Positions 33,138-43,029 of a DNA stretch of 59,867 bases are shown here, piece after piece. Location: the NCBI RefSeq assembly GCF_009601025.1, contig NZ_WIVE01000021.1, positions 1-59,867 on the forward strand, read 5' to 3'. This stretch comes from Roseospira navarrensis (lineage in GTDB: Bacteria; Pseudomonadota; Alphaproteobacteria; Rhodospirillales; Rhodospirillaceae). Both the position numbers and the translations under genes were made by a program. The notes under the pieces were generated by a model. It saw nothing but the letters and a program-made list of their open reading frames with translations. It made no database searches and had not been told where the DNA came from. Position 1 is the stretch's first letter; every line of letters begins with the position of its first letter.

Positions 33138-33560
33138 ATGCGCATCGTCATTGACACGAATGTTTTCGTTGCCGCCTGCCTCGGGTCTGGACCATCGAAC
33201 GATGTTCTTGGGCGGTGCCTGACCGGGACACTGACACCGCTGATGGGCTCCGCACTGTTGGCCGAGTACGAGAGCTTGCTGGGGCGCGAGGACGTTTTCC
33301 GCGCGGCTCCCCTGGATGCCGGCCAAAGGGCAGACCTATTGGATATCCTGCTTGCGTCAGCCCAATGGGTGCGCATCAATTTTCTGTGGCGTCCAAACCT
33401 GAAGGACGAAGCCGACAACCACCTCGTGGACCTCGCGATTGCGGGCGGCGCACGATACATTGTCACACGAAAGGTGAAGGATTTCTCCAACCCGGACCTT
33501 CGCCTCCCAGACCTGTGGATTGGTCTGCCTGAGGTCTTTCTGAAGGAGTTCGCGCCGTGA
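33138..33560 (+). CDS. PIN-domain toxin (COG1569-type)
   Basis: 140 residues. PIN fold acidic residues: Asp6 in VIDTNVFVAA, Glu in LLAEYESLL, Asp in KDEADNHLVDLAIAGG, and the C-terminal VTRKVKDF strand-loop. PIN toxins are Mg-dependent RNases, usually VapC-like. It stands before its partner antitoxin; the stop overlaps the GTG start of the next frame (GTGA). Codon usage is slightly less GC-biased than neighbours (several ATT, TTG and ACA codons), consistent with recent acquisition. Confidence 0.85.
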   Translation: MRIVIDTNVFVAACLGSGPSNDVLGRCLTGTLTPLMGSALLAEYESLLGREDVFRAAPLDAGQRADLLDILLASAQWVRINFLWRPNLKDEADNHLVDLAIAGGARYIVTRKVKDFSNPDLRLPDLWIGLPEVFLKEFAP

Positions 33561-33787
33561 CGGCCATGACCATCCACGTGTCCGACGGAACCCGCCAACG
33601 CCTGGAAGACCTAGCCCGACGGCGCGGGACCTCGATCGACCGCCTGATCGACGACATGGCGACGGAGATGCTGGCCGAGGCCGACGCGGAAGCGCGGTTC
33701 CAGGCCCGGGCGATGCGTGGGGCCGGACGGGCGGCCGAGGGCCTCCGCCTGTTGGCCCGAGCGCGCGATGCTGCCGGCGAGGCGTGA
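33557..33787 (+). CDS. Ribbon-helix-helix antitoxin partner of the PIN toxin
   Basis: 76 residues from GTG at 33557, or 73 from ATG at 33566. The segment [21 protein letters not shown] followed by [13 protein letters not shown] is a ribbon-helix-helix DNA-binding motif; the Ala/Arg-rich C-terminus would bind the toxin. The overlap with the toxin stop argues for translational coupling. Toxin-first order is the reverse of classical vapBC but common for COG1569 PIN pairs. Confidence 0.75.
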   Translation: MTAMTIHVSDGTRQRLEDLARRRGTSIDRLIDDMATEMLAEADAEARFQARAMRGAGRAAEGLRLLARARDAAGEA

Positions 33788-33968
33788 TCCCGGCCCACCG
33801 GATCGTCCCACGCCACGTCCCTATCCGGACGCCCCCTCCCCACACTGCTGCGCCCGACGTCGGCATATGGTACAGAAAGCCCCCGCCGGGTCCCAGCGCG
33901 CACCGCATGGCTGCGCGCCCCGCGTGGATTCGCCTGATTCCTTCCGACCGACGCACCGTCGAGGCCCC

Positions 33969-35372
33969 ATGACCGTCGTCACCCGATTCGCGCCCTCTCC
34001 CACGGGCTTCCTGCACATCGGCGGCGCCCGCACGGCGCTGTTCAACTGGCTGTTCGCCCGCCATCACGGCGGCCGGTTCCTGCTGCGCATCGAGGACACC
34101 GACCGCCAGCGCTCCACCCCCGAGGCGGTGGAGGCCATCTTCGAGGGCCTGCGCTGGCTCGGCCTGGACTGGGACGACGAGCCCCTGTTCCAGTTCAGCC
34201 GCGCCGCCCGTCATGCCGAGGTGGCCGAGGCCCTGCTGGCGGAGGGCAAGGCGTACCGCTGCTATGCCTCGCAGGAGGAGTTGGCGGCCATGCGCGAGGC
34301 CCAGAAGGCCGCCGGGCAGCCCATGCGCTATGACGGCCGCTGGCGCGACCGCGACCCGGCGGAGGCGCCGGAGGGCGTCAAACCCGTCATCCGCATGAAG
34401 GCCCCGCGCGAGGGCGAAACCGTGATCGAGGACCAGGTGCAGGGTCGGGTGACCGTCGCCAACGACCAGCTCGACGACATGATCCTGCTGCGCTCCGACG
34501 GCACGCCGACGTACATGCTCTCGGTGGTGGTGGACGACCATGACATGGGCATCACGCACGTGATCCGGGGCGACGACCACCTGACCAACGCCTTCCGGCA
34601 GTCGCAGCTTTATCGGCTGATCGGGTGGGAACCGCCGACCTTCGCCCACATCCCGCTGATCCACGGCCCGGACGGCGCCAAGCTGTCCAAGCGGCACGGC
34701 GCGCTGGGCACCGAGGCCTATCGCGACATGGGATTCCTGCCGGAGGCCATGCGCAATTATCTTTTGCGCCTGGGCTGGGGCCATGGCGACGACGAGATCA
34801 TCAACGATGCCCAGGCCGTGGACTGGTTCGACCTGGACGGCGTGGGGCGGTCGGCCGCCCGCTTCGATCTGGTCAAGCTGACGGCGCTCAACGGGCATTG
34901 GCTGCGCCACGCCGACGACGCCCGGCTGGTGGATCTGGTCGCGGGCCGCCTCGGCCACACCGTGAACGAAGAGGGGCATCGCCGCCTGCTGGTGGGCATG
35001 GCCGGTCTGAAGGAGCGCGCCAAGACCCTGGTGGATCTGGCCGAAAGTGCGGCATTCTATGTGCGGCCGCGCCCGCTGGTTCTGGACGACAAGGCGCTCA
35101 AGCAGGTCTCGGGCGACGGCGCGGCGACCCTGGCCCAGCTGCGCGCGCGGCTGGCCGCGCTGGAGCCGTGGGACCGCGAGGCCCTGGAGGCGGACGCCCG
35201 CGCCGCCGCCGAGGAGTCGGGCCTCAAGCTGGGCAAGGTCGCCCAGCCCTTGCGGGCGGCCCTGACCGGCAGCACCGTCTCGCCGCCGATCTTCGAGGTC
35301 ATGGAGATCCTGGGCCGGGCGGAAACCCTGGGGCGGCTGGACGACGGCCTGAACCAGACGGCCAACGTCTGA
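33969..35372 (+). CDS. gltX: Glutamyl-tRNA synthetase
   Basis: 467 residues. Class I signature [19 protein letters not shown] at residues 9-27, second signature AKLSKRHG, and the [17 protein letters not shown] stretch. C-terminal anticodon-binding domain ends in [16 protein letters not shown]. It charges tRNA-Glu, and in alphaproteobacteria without GlnRS may charge tRNA-Gln too. A second, truncated paralogue (GluQ) is encoded at 44801-45700. The ATG was chosen because the catalytic fold begins at residue 4. Confidence 0.96.
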   Translation: MTVVTRFAPSPTGFLHIGGARTALFNWLFARHHGGRFLLRIEDTDRQRSTPEAVEAIFEGLRWLGLDWDDEPLFQFSRAARHAEVAEALLAEGKAYRCYASQEELAAMREAQKAAGQPMRYDGRWRDRDPAEAPEGVKPVIRMKAPREGETVIEDQVQGRVTVANDQLDDMILLRSDGTPTYMLSVVVDDHDMGITHVIRGDDHLTNAFRQSQLYRLIGWEPPTFAHIPLIHGPDGAKLSKRHGALGTEAYRDMGFLPEAMRNYLLRLGWGHGDDEIINDAQAVDWFDLDGVGRSAARFDLVKLTALNGHWLRHADDARLVDLVAGRLGHTVNEEGHRRLLVGMAGLKERAKTLVDLAESAAFYVRPRPLVLDDKALKQVSGDGAATLAQLRARLAALEPWDREALEADARAAAEESGLKLGKVAQPLRAALTGSTVSPPIFEVMEILGRAETLGRLDDGLNQTANV

Positions 35373-35689
35373 GTCTGACCGGCGATGCACCGGACTCGTC
35401 TGGTTCATCGCCTCCGCCGCTTCGCGGCGCCGGCCCAGTCGGGCCGGCCGGCCGACAAAAAGGTCACCCTTTTGGTCAGCCGGTCTGATCCGCCGGATCA
35501 AGAATTTTTATTTCAAGCGGTCGTGGGGTGTATCCCGCAGACCGGAAACGTTCTAAAAGACGGCAATAATCGTTCGTGCCCGCGATTGGGCGGCCGGCGC
35601 CCTGGGGCCCCGAGGGGGGCTGCCCCGGGGCGCCGCGCCGGAGAGGGGTTGGATCGCGGGGGTCTGCTGAGGAGAAAGGACAAGTCCCC
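35373..35689. other. Intergenic region gltX-gltA
   Basis: 317 bp. It contains the second 32-bp palindrome (35381-35412), a GGCCCAGTCGGGCC palindrome near 35432 that recurs at about 59401, and a palindrome TGATCCGCCGGATCA near 35486, then an AT-richer stretch likely holding the gltA promoter. Confidence 0.55.
35381..35412. repeat. 32-bp imperfect palindromic repeat, copy 2
   Basis: GGCGATGCACCGGAC ... GTCTGGTTCATCGCC; arms pair with two mismatches; 26 of 32 bases match the copy at 4456-4487. Placed nine bases after the gltX stop, it may act as the transcript end hairpin. Confidence 0.6.
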
Positions 35690-36985
35690 ATGACGCAGAA
35701 AAACACCGTCACCGTGACCGACAACCGCACCGGCGCGTCCTACGAGCTTCCGATCATCGACGGCAGCGTGGGCCCCAGCGTGGTGGACATCCGCAAGTTC
35801 TACGCCGAGACCGGGATGTTCACCTATGATCCCGGCTACACCTCGACGGGAAGTTGCGAGTCCGCCATCACCTACATCGACGGCGACCAGGGCATCCTGC
35901 TGCACCGGGGCTACGCCATCCAGGACCTGGCCCAGAACTGCTCGTTCCTGGAGGTGGCTTACCTGCTGCTGCACGGCGAACTGCCGAACCGGCAGGAATT
36001 CGAGACCTTCGAGAACGCCATCACCATGCACACCATGGTGCACGAGCAGATCCACAAGTTCCTGGAAGGCTTCCGCCGCGACGCCCACCCGATGGCGGTC
36101 ATGTGCGGCATCGTGGGCGGTCTGGCCGCATTCTACCACGACAGCACCGACATCACCGACCCGCACCACCGGATGATCGCCTCGCACCGGCTGATCGCCA
36201 AGATGCCGACCATCGGCGCCTGGGCCTACAAGTACTCCATGGGTCAGCCGCTGATGTACCCGCGCAACAATCTGCGCTACGCCAGCGACCTGTTGCAGAT
36301 GATGTTCGCGGTCCCCTGCGAGGACTACGTGGTCAATCCGGTGCTCGCCAAGGCCATGGACCGCATCCTGATCCTGCACGCCGATCACGAGCAGAACGCC
36401 TCCACCTCGACGGTGCGCCTGACCGGCTCGTCCGGGGCCAACCCGTTCGCCTGCATCGCGGCCGGCATCGCCTCGCTGTGGGGTCCGGCCCACGGCGGCG
36501 CCAACGAGGCGGTGCTGAACATGCTGAACGAGATCGGCTCCGTGGACCGGGTCAACGAGTGCGTCCAGCGCGCCAAGAACAAGGACGATTCGTTCCGCCT
36601 GATGGGCTTCGGCCACCGGGTCTACAAGAACTATGACCCGCGCGCGAAGATCATGGCGCAGACCTGCCACGAGGTGCTGGAGGAACTGGGCGTCAAGGAT
36701 CCGCTTCTGGACGTGGCCATGGAGCTGGAGAAGATCGCGCTGGAAGACGACTACTTCGTCGAAAAGAAGCTGTATCCCAACGTCGACTTCTACTCCGGCA
36801 TCATCTTCCGGGCCATGGGCATCCCCACTTCGATGTTCACGGCCATCTTCGCCATTGCCCGCACCACCGGCTGGGTGGCGCAGTGGAACGAGATGATTAC
36901 CGACCCGGCGCAGAAGATCGGCCGGCCGCGCCAGTTGTTCACCGGCGCGACCCAGCGCGACTTCGTGCCCTTCGACAAGCGCTAG
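35690..36985 (+). CDS. gltA: Citrate synthase
   Basis: 431 residues, type II (hexameric) length. Active-site motifs: [21 protein letters not shown], and [14 protein letters not shown]. It condenses acetyl-CoA with oxaloacetate. The ATG follows a strong GAGGAGAAAGGA ribosome site. Downstream there is an 11-bp hairpin (37009-37039). NADH-sensing N-terminus typical of Gram-negative enzymes is present. Confidence 0.97.
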   Translation: MTQKNTVTVTDNRTGASYELPIIDGSVGPSVVDIRKFYAETGMFTYDPGYTSTGSCESAITYIDGDQGILLHRGYAIQDLAQNCSFLEVAYLLLHGELPNRQEFETFENAITMHTMVHEQIHKFLEGFRRDAHPMAVMCGIVGGLAAFYHDSTDITDPHHRMIASHRLIAKMPTIGAWAYKYSMGQPLMYPRNNLRYASDLLQMMFAVPCEDYVVNPVLAKAMDRILILHADHEQNASTSTVRLTGSSGANPFACIAAGIASLWGPAHGGANEAVLNMLNEIGSVDRVNECVQRAKNKDDSFRLMGFGHRVYKNYDPRAKIMAQTCHEVLEELGVKDPLLDVAMELEKIALEDDYFVEKKLYPNVDFYSGIIFRAMGIPTSMFTAIFAIARTTGWVAQWNEMITDPAQKIGRPRQLFTGATQRDFVPFDKR

Positions 36986-37008
36986 GCCCGACCGCAGGCC
37001 CGACCCCC

Positions 37009-37039
37009 CGCCCCGGAGATCGAGGACGTCTCCGGGGCG
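37009..37039 (+). terminator. Hairpin after gltA
   Basis: Perfect 11-bp stem CGCCCCGGAGA / TCTCCGGGGCG with a nine-base loop, 24 bp after the stop; no real U-tract follows. Confidence 0.6.
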
Positions 37040-37183
37040 GTGTCGTGTCCGGCGGGCGCCCGCGCGGATCCGCGCGATTGGGGCTATCGTCCCACCCTGG
37101 GGCTGCGGTAAGAGTTCCTCCCGACGGTCAGAAAAGAGGCACGGTCCGCGTTCCGCGCGGGCCGCCGCAGGGAGGTCCTGAAC

Positions 37184-39103
37184 ATGCCAGAGCTTCGGTC
37201 CCGCACCACCACCCACGGCCGCAACATGGCCGGCGCGCGCGGTCTGTGGCGCGCCACCGGCATGACGGATGCCGACTTCGGCAAGCCGATCGTGGCGGTG
37301 GCCAACTCCTTCACCCAGTTCGTGCCCGGACACGTCCACCTGAAGGACCTGGGCCAACTGGTGTGCCGCGAGATCGAGGCCTCGGGCGGCGTCGCCAAGG
37401 AATTCAACACCATCGCCGTGGACGACGGCATCGCCATGGGCCACGGCGGCATGCTCTACAGCCTGCCGTCGCGCGAGATCATCGCCGATGCGGTCGAATA
37501 CATGGTCAACGCCCACTGCGCGGATGCGCTGGTGTGCATCTCCAACTGCGACAAGATCACCCCGGGCATGCTGATGGCCGCCATGCGGCTGAACGTGCCG
37601 ACGGTGTTCGTCTCGGGTGGCCCGATGGAGGCCGGCAAGGTCATCCTGGAGGGCGTGGAACGGGCCGTCGATCTGGTGGACGCGATGGTTCATGCCGCCA
37701 ACCCGACCGCCACCGACGCGGAGGTGGAGGCCTACGAGCGGTCCGCCTGCCCCACCTGCGGGTCGTGCTCGGGCATGTTCACGGCCAACTCGATGAACTG
37801 CCTGACCGAGGCGCTGGGCCTGTCGCTGCCGGGCAACGGCTCCACCCTGGCCACCCACGCCAACCGCAAGGCGCTGTTCCTGGAGGCCGGCCGCCGCGTC
37901 GTGGACCTGTGTCGGCGCTGGTACGAGAACGACGACGCCAGCGTGCTGCCCCGCCATGTGGCCGGATTCGCCTCGTTCGAGAACGCCATGCGCCTGGACA
38001 TCGCCATGGGCGGGTCCACCAACACGGTCCTGCACCTGCTGGCGGCGGCGCGCGAGGGCGAAATCCCCTTCACCATGGCCGACATCGACCGGCTGTCGCG
38101 CGAGACGCCCAACCTGTGCAAGGTCGCGCCCGCGATCCAGAACGTCCACATGGAGGATGTCCACCGCGCCGGCGGCATCATGGGCATCCTGGGCGAGCTG
38201 GACCGCGCCGGACTGCTCGACACCTCGGTGCCCACGGTGCACGCCGCCACCATGGCCGAGGCGCTGGCCCAGTGGGACGTGGTGCAGACCCATGACCAGA
38301 CCGTGCGCGACTTCTACCGCGCCGCCCCCGGCGGGGTGCGCACGACCGAGGCGTTCTCGCAAAGCCGCATGTACACCGAACTGGACGTGGACCGGACCGG
38401 CGGCGTCATCCGCGACGGCGCGCACGCGTTCTCGAAGGATGGCGGTCTGGCCGTGCTGTTCGGCAACATCGCCGAGCGCGGCTGCATCGTGAAGACCGCC
38501 GGCGTGGACGAGTCCATCCTGCGCTTCTCCGGCCCCGCCGTGATCTGCGAGAGTCAGGACGAGGCCGTGGCCAAGATCCTGGGCGGTGAGGTGACGAAGG
38601 GCGATGTGGTCGTCATCCGCTACGAGGGCCCCAAGGGCGGCCCCGGGATGCAGGAGATGCTGTATCCGACCAGCTACCTGAAGTCGATGGGCCTGGGCAA
38701 GGACTGCGCCCTGGTCACCGACGGCCGCTTCTCCGGCGGCACGTCCGGCCTGTCCATCGGTCACTGCTCGCCCGAGGCGGCGGCCGGCGGCGGGCTGGCG
38801 CTGGTGGAACCGGGCGACATCATCGACATCGACATTCCGGCGCGCACCATCGGCGTGCGCGTGGACGCGGCCGAACTGAAGCGCCGCCGCGCCGCCATGG
38901 AGGCCCGGGGTGCGGCGGCCTGGCGGCCGCTGGACCGCCGGCGCGTGGTGTCGCCGGCGCTCAGGGCCTATGCGGCGCTCACCACCAGCGCCGACATGGG
39001 CGCGGTGCGCGACGTCTCGCAGGTGGAGCCGGGCGGCCCGAACGCGGGCGCGCCCGAGGCCCCGATGACTGCCGGAACCACCGCCGCGACGCAGGAGGCT
39101 TGA
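37184..39103 (+). CDS. ilvD: Dihydroxy-acid dehydratase
   Basis: 639 residues. Iron-sulfur cluster cysteines in [12 protein letters not shown] and [10 protein letters not shown], active-site Lys region and the [14 protein letters not shown] motif. It makes 2-keto acids for valine, leucine and isoleucine. The N-terminus [26 protein letters not shown] is standard, with a GGGAGGT ribosome site. The last 40 residues beyond the conserved core ([15 protein letters not shown]...) are an Ala/Pro-rich extension. Six bp separate its stop from the hemerythrin-receiver gene, so the two may be cotranscribed. Confidence 0.96.
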   Translation: MPELRSRTTTHGRNMAGARGLWRATGMTDADFGKPIVAVANSFTQFVPGHVHLKDLGQLVCREIEASGGVAKEFNTIAVDDGIAMGHGGMLYSLPSREIIADAVEYMVNAHCADALVCISNCDKITPGMLMAAMRLNVPTVFVSGGPMEAGKVILEGVERAVDLVDAMVHAANPTATDAEVEAYERSACPTCGSCSGMFTANSMNCLTEALGLSLPGNGSTLATHANRKALFLEAGRRVVDLCRRWYENDDASVLPRHVAGFASFENAMRLDIAMGGSTNTVLHLLAAAREGEIPFTMADIDRLSRETPNLCKVAPAIQNVHMEDVHRAGGIMGILGELDRAGLLDTSVPTVHAATMAEALAQWDVVQTHDQTVRDFYRAAPGGVRTTEAFSQSRMYTELDVDRTGGVIRDGAHAFSKDGGLAVLFGNIAERGCIVKTAGVDESILRFSGPAVICESQDEAVAKILGGEVTKGDVVVIRYEGPKGGPGMQEMLYPTSYLKSMGLGKDCALVTDGRFSGGTSGLSIGHCSPEAAAGGGLALVEPGDIIDIDIPARTIGVRVDAAELKRRRAAMEARGAAAWRPLDRRRVVSPALRAYAALTTSADMGAVRDVSQVEPGGPNAGAPEAPMTAGTTAATQEA

Positions 39104-39109
39104 GACCCC

Positions 39110-40048
39110 ATGGCCTATCTGAACTGGACCAGCGACCTGGAAACCGGCATCGAGGTGGTGGACCGGGATCACAAGATGCTTGTGGACCTGCTCAACCAGG
39201 CGCACGACTGCATGGGCGCCGAGGAGGAGCCCGCCACCCTGGGCAGCGTGCTGAACGCGCTGATCGACTACACCGCGTTCCATTTCGCGCGCGAGGAACG
39301 GCTGATGCAGGCCGCCAACTATCGGGACGTGGATGCCCACCGGGACATGCACGCCGCCCTGACCACCCGGGTGCGTGAAATCCGCACCCGCTACGCCTCG
39401 GAACCCACCACCGTGAGCGCGCGGGAGGTGATGGAGTTCCTGCGCCGCTGGCTGATCGACCACATCCTGAAGCAGGACTTCCGCTACCGCGCCGACGTCA
39501 TGGCGGCGCCGGACGCGGTGAAGGCCGTGGACGCCGTCTCGCTCGCCAGCCCCGCCGGGGCGCCGCCGGCGCGGGGATCGCAGGAACCCACGGCGAAGCC
39601 GGATCCCGTCGCCAGCGATCCGACGTTGGGGCCGCCCGGCATCGAGGTGCCGTTCCGCACCCTCTCGGCGCTGGTGGTGGACGACAACCCGAACTTCCGG
39701 ATCATCCTGCGCACCATCCTCAAGGGTCTGGGCTGCCCGGCCATCACCCTGGTGGAGGACGCCAGCCAGGGGCTGGCCGCGCTGGATGCCGGGGAGCCGC
39801 CCGGGCTGATGCTGGTGGACTGGCGCATGCACGGCATGGACGGGCTGGAGTTCGTGCGCCGGGCCCGCGCCAAGGGCGTGGACGCGCCGGTCGTGATGAT
39901 CTCGGGCTACAGCGAACCCGGCTTCGAGGACACCGCCCACGCCGCCGGCGTGGACACCTTCCTGGAAAAGCCGATCACGGCGCGCGGCCTGACCCTGGCG
40001 GTGGCGGCGGCCATCGCCGCCCGGCAGGCAACGCCCGCGTCGGAGTAG
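39110..40048 (+). CDS. Hemerythrin-receiver (CheY-like) fusion protein
   Basis: 312 residues. Residues 1-130: hemerythrin with all ligands (His21, His58, Glu62, His77, His81, His118, Asp123). Residues about 132-180: Ala/Pro-rich linker. Residues about 185-305: response-regulator receiver with acidic pair Asp191/Asp192, phosphoacceptor Asp237 in LVDWRM, Ser in MISGYS and Lys in LEKPIT. There is no DNA-binding or enzymatic output. The likely reading is that O2 or redox state at the diiron site modulates phosphorylation or partner binding of the receiver, e.g. in chemotaxis; this is inference. Six bp downstream of ilvD. Confidence 0.93.
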   Translation: MAYLNWTSDLETGIEVVDRDHKMLVDLLNQAHDCMGAEEEPATLGSVLNALIDYTAFHFAREERLMQAANYRDVDAHRDMHAALTTRVREIRTRYASEPTTVSAREVMEFLRRWLIDHILKQDFRYRADVMAAPDAVKAVDAVSLASPAGAPPARGSQEPTAKPDPVASDPTLGPPGIEVPFRTLSALVVDDNPNFRIILRTILKGLGCPAITLVEDASQGLAALDAGEPPGLMLVDWRMHGMDGLEFVRRARAKGVDAPVVMISGYSEPGFEDTAHAAGVDTFLEKPITARGLTLAVAAAIAARQATPASE

Positions 40049-40607
40049 TCCGGGGGCCGGCAGGGGAACGGCATCGCTCTTCCAGGTCTTTGCAGCGGGT
40101 CGGAGACCTGCGCTCGAGGTCCTTCAGCCGCTTCGCGGCTTCAGGGTTACATCTTTTAATTGTGGTGCGTCATCCCGAGCGAGCGAAGCGAGACGAGGGA
40201 TCTCGAGAGGCGGGCTCTGACGGCACGGAACGCGCCGTCCTGTTGCCGTGAGCCCGGGAGCCCGCTCCCGCCCGCCGGGGCACCGAACTCGGACGACAGG
40301 GGTGTCATGGGTCGTGTCACCGCCCGAGATCCTTCGCCGCCGATGGCGGCTCAGGATGACGCATTTCAATTTTAGGGGGGCATCCCGAGGGAGCCCCCGC
40401 GATCATCGGTCCGATGGTCGCGCGCCTTTGCGGCGACCGAAGGATCTCGTGAGGTGGGGTCCCTTCCACCGTGTCACGGAACGGCACTCCCGGTGCGGAG
40501 CCCTGCTCCCGCCCGTCCAGCCGGTTGCGTTCCCGCCCGAGTTGGGGCAATGGTGAGCGTCGGTCCCGCCGCCCGGGCGGGCGCGTCCGTCCGCCGGGGG
40601 TTCCTGC
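40049..40607. other. Repeat-rich intergenic region before trkH
   Basis: 559 bp composed mainly of repeats (see next entry). AT-rich tracts TTTTAATTG and TTTCAATTTTAG flank the arms. No gene visible. Confidence 0.7.
40153..40525. repeat. MITE-like inverted repeat and a further direct copy
   Basis: Left arm 40153-40214 (CGTCATCCCGAG ... GGGATCTCGAGAGGCGGG) and right arm 40318-40374 are inverted copies, the right one reading on minus GCGTCATCCTGAGC ... AAGGATCTCGGGCGG. A further partly matching direct copy follows at 40381-40525 (CATCCCGAGG ... AAGGATCTCG, then TGGCACGGAACG-like and GCTCCCGCCCG blocks). Each arm folds on itself. The ATCC..GGAT mosaic is common in alphaproteobacterial intergenic repeats. 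Confidence 0.7.
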
Positions 40608-42068
40608 GTGCTCGACCATCGCCCGATCCTTCTGGTCATCGGCTTCCTGCTGTCCATCCTGGCGCTGGGCATGACCGTCCCGGCGTTCGTGGACTATGTC
40701 CACGACAACCCGGACTGGATGGTGTTCGTCATCTCCGGTGGGCTGACGCTGTTCATCGGCGTCTTGCTGATCCTGGCCAACCGGGCCGCGCAGCTTCGGT
40801 TCTCCATCCGCCAGGCCTTCCTGATGACGACGCTGAGCTGGGTGCTGCTGCCCGCCTTCGCGGCCGTGCCGTTCCTGCTGGCCAACCCGGACACCAGCTA
40901 CACCGACGCCTATTTCGAGGCGATGTCGGGCATCACCACGACCGGCTCGACCGTCATGACCGGGCTGGACCTGATGCCGCCCGGCCTGCTGCTGTGGCGC
41001 GGCGTGCTGCAATGGCTGGGCGGCCTCGGGATCGTCATCATGGCGCTGACCGTGCTGCCCATGCTGCGCGTCGGCGGCATGCAGATGTTCAAGGTCGAGG
41101 CGTTCGAAACCCAGGAAAAGGTGGTGCCCCGCGCAGCCAGTCTCGCCAGTTGGCTGGTCGGGATCTACATTGCTCTTACGCTGATCTGGGGCCTCTTCCT
41201 GTACTGGGCCGGCATGGCGCCCCTGGATGCCGTGGTTCATGCCATGACCACCATTTCGACCGGCGGCTATTCGACGAAAGACGCCTCGGTGGGGCATTTC
41301 CGCTCGGCGGCCGTGGACTGGATCATCGTCGGGGGTATGATCGTTGGCGCCATTCCCTTCCTGCTCTTCGTCAAGGTGGTGCGGGGCAGAATAATGTCGC
41401 TTCTCCGGGATACTCAGGTGCACTGGTTCCTGGGGACCTTGGTCGCCTCGGTCGCCGTGGTCGCCTGGTGGCTGTGGCGGGACGGCGGGATGGACGCCCT
41501 CAATGCGTTTCGCTACGCGGCCTTCAACACGGTCTCGGTCATGACCGGCACCGGCTACGCCACGGCCGACTACTGGCAGTGGGGCGGCGTGGTGGGCGGC
41601 GCGCCGGTGGCCGTGCTGTTCTGCCTGACGTTCGTGGGCGGCTGCGCGGGGTCCACGTCGTGCGGGATCAAGGTGTTCCGGTTCCAGATCCTGGGGGCGA
41701 TGGCCGCGATCCAGTTGCGCCGCCTGTTGCAGCCTCACGGCGTGTTCATCCCGCACTACAACAAGAAGCCGATCCAGGAGGGCGTGGCCGAGGCCGTCAT
41801 GGCGTTCTTTTTCATGTACGCCCTGTCGGTCACCTTCCTGGCCATGCTGCTGGGCATGACGGGCCTCGACTACGTGACGGCGGTCTCGGGCGCGGCCACG
41901 GCGATTTCGAACGTGGGGCCGGGGCTGGGCGACGTGATCGGACCGGCGGGCAACTTCTCCACCCTGCCGGATTCCGCCAAGTGGCTGCTGTCGGCCGGGA
42001 TGCTGCTCGGCCGGCTGGAGCTGTTCACGGTGCTGGTGCTGTTCGTGCCCCGCTTCTGGCGGGACTAG
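40608..42068 (+). CDS. trkH: TrkH-family potassium uptake protein
   Basis: 486 residues, GTG start at 40608 behind a GGGGG ribosome site. Four pore-loop repeats with selectivity-filter glycines: SGITTTGSTVM, TTISTGGYSTK, MTGTGYATADY and GGCAGSTSCGIK. Eight or more membrane helices. It takes up K+ with a TrkA partner, which is not in this window. The stop shares the CTAG palindrome with the stop of the convergent kinase gene (four-base overlap). Relevant to osmotic adjustment together with ProVWX. Confidence 0.95.
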   Translation: MLDHRPILLVIGFLLSILALGMTVPAFVDYVHDNPDWMVFVISGGLTLFIGVLLILANRAAQLRFSIRQAFLMTTLSWVLLPAFAAVPFLLANPDTSYTDAYFEAMSGITTTGSTVMTGLDLMPPGLLLWRGVLQWLGGLGIVIMALTVLPMLRVGGMQMFKVEAFETQEKVVPRAASLASWLVGIYIALTLIWGLFLYWAGMAPLDAVVHAMTTISTGGYSTKDASVGHFRSAAVDWIIVGGMIVGAIPFLLFVKVVRGRIMSLLRDTQVHWFLGTLVASVAVVAWWLWRDGGMDALNAFRYAAFNTVSVMTGTGYATADYWQWGGVVGGAPVAVLFCLTFVGGCAGSTSCGIKVFRFQILGAMAAIQLRRLLQPHGVFIPHYNKKPIQEGVAEAVMAFFFMYALSVTFLAMLLGMTGLDYVTAVSGAATAISNVGPGLGDVIGPAGNFSTLPDSAKWLLSAGMLLGRLELFTVLVLFVPRFWRD

Positions 42069-42733
42069 TCCGCCACCTCCAGGTCCGCCGGGGCGCTGTC
42101 GGCGATCTCCGTGCGGGCGTTGGGCAGGTCGTTGTCCTCCGCCCGGCGGCGCGCGGCCTCCGGCGCGAGGCCGTGGCCCCGCCAGCGCGCCAGCAGACGC
42201 GCGCGCAGCACATCCGGGTCCGCCCGCAGCATCACCGTCAGGTCCATCAGCGCCCGCAGGTCCCGCCAGGGCGGCCGGTCGAGCAGCAGATAGTTGCCCT
42301 CCACCACCACCACCCGGACGGCCGGATCGATGACCCCGGCGCCCGCCACGGCCAGATCGCGCGCCCGGTCGAACACCGGATGCACCACGCCGCCCCCGGG
42401 CGCCCGCGCCCGCCGCAGCAGGTGGAGCAGCCCGTCGGCGTCGAAGGTCTGAGGCGCGCCCTTGCGGGCCAGCAGCCCGCGCGCCCGCAGCACCGCGTTG
42501 TCCAGGTGGAAACCGTCCATGGGGAGCAGGGTCGCCGGCGCGGCCGGACCCTCGGGCGCGGCGTTCAGGCGCGCCACCAGGGCCGCCGCCAGCGTGGACT
42601 TGCCCGCCGCCGGCGGTCCGGCGAGGCCGACCACGACGCGCGCGGGTCCCGCCGCCCGCAGCGCGGGCAGGGCGTGGATCGCCATGACCACGCGGTCCAG
42701 CGCGGACGGGTGGGGTTCGGGCGCGGCCGTCAC
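42065..42733 (-). CDS. P-loop nucleoside/sugar kinase (uridine kinase / FrcK-like)
   Basis: 222 residues from GTG at 42733; an ATG 48 bases further in (MAIHALPAL) is possible. Walker A GPPAAGKST near residue 30, a DGFHLDNAVL motif that matches the pantothenate-kinase/uridine-kinase superfamily, VVVEGNYLLLD (Walker B-like), and a late RAEDNDLPNA segment. Members phosphorylate nucleosides or fructose; substrate is unknown here. It starts 21 bp after the fliN stop on the same strand. Confidence 0.82.
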   Translation of the reverse strand: MTAAPEPHPSALDRVVMAIHALPALRAAGPARVVVGLAGPPAAGKSTLAAALVARLNAAPEGPAAPATLLPMDGFHLDNAVLRARGLLARKGAPQTFDADGLLHLLRRARAPGGGVVHPVFDRARDLAVAGAGVIDPAVRVVVVEGNYLLLDRPPWRDLRALMDLTVMLRADPDVLRARLLARWRGHGLAPEAARRRAEDNDLPNARTEIADSAPADLEVAD

Positions 42734-42753
42734 GAGGGAAGGGGGCCGCCGGG

Positions 42754-43029
42754 TCAGCGGAACTGGTTGTAGCTCTTGACCAGCTCGGTCAGGGTGACGC
42801 CGATCTTGTCGCCCTCGGTAATGACCACTTCGCCGCGCGCCACCAGGATGTCGTTGGCGAAGATCTCCACCGGCTCGCTGGTCTTGCGCTCCAGTTCGAC
42901 CACGGCGCCGCGCCCCAGCTTCAGAAGCTGGTTGACCCGCAGGTTGGCCTTGCCGAGGACCACGGCGATTTCCACCGGGACGTTGTAGACCGCCTGCTTG
43001 CGATCCTTGGTGCTGGGCTCGCTGGCCAT
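42754..43029 (-). CDS. fliN: Flagellar motor switch protein FliN-like (SpoA domain)
   Basis: 91 residues: YNVPVEIAVVLGKANLRVNQLLKLGRGAVVELERKTSEPVEIFANDILVARGEVV, the whole SpoA fold, and the C-terminal GVTLTE. FliN forms the C-ring base with FliM and binds CheY-P. It is shorter than E. coli FliN (137), as usual in alphaproteobacteria. Unusually, no flagellar genes adjoin; the downstream gene is a metabolic kinase and the divergent gene encodes a PilZ protein. Confidence 0.88.
   Translation of the reverse strand: MASEPSTKDRKQAVYNVPVEIAVVLGKANLRVNQLLKLGRGAVVELERKTSEPVEIFANDILVARGEVVITEGDKIGVTLTELVKSYNQFR

Noticed and set aside
35513-39940. Open frame of 1475 codons on minus opposite gltA, ilvD and the hemerythrin-receiver gene
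   Set aside because: Mirror of three well-recognised plus-strand genes; no family motif of its own.
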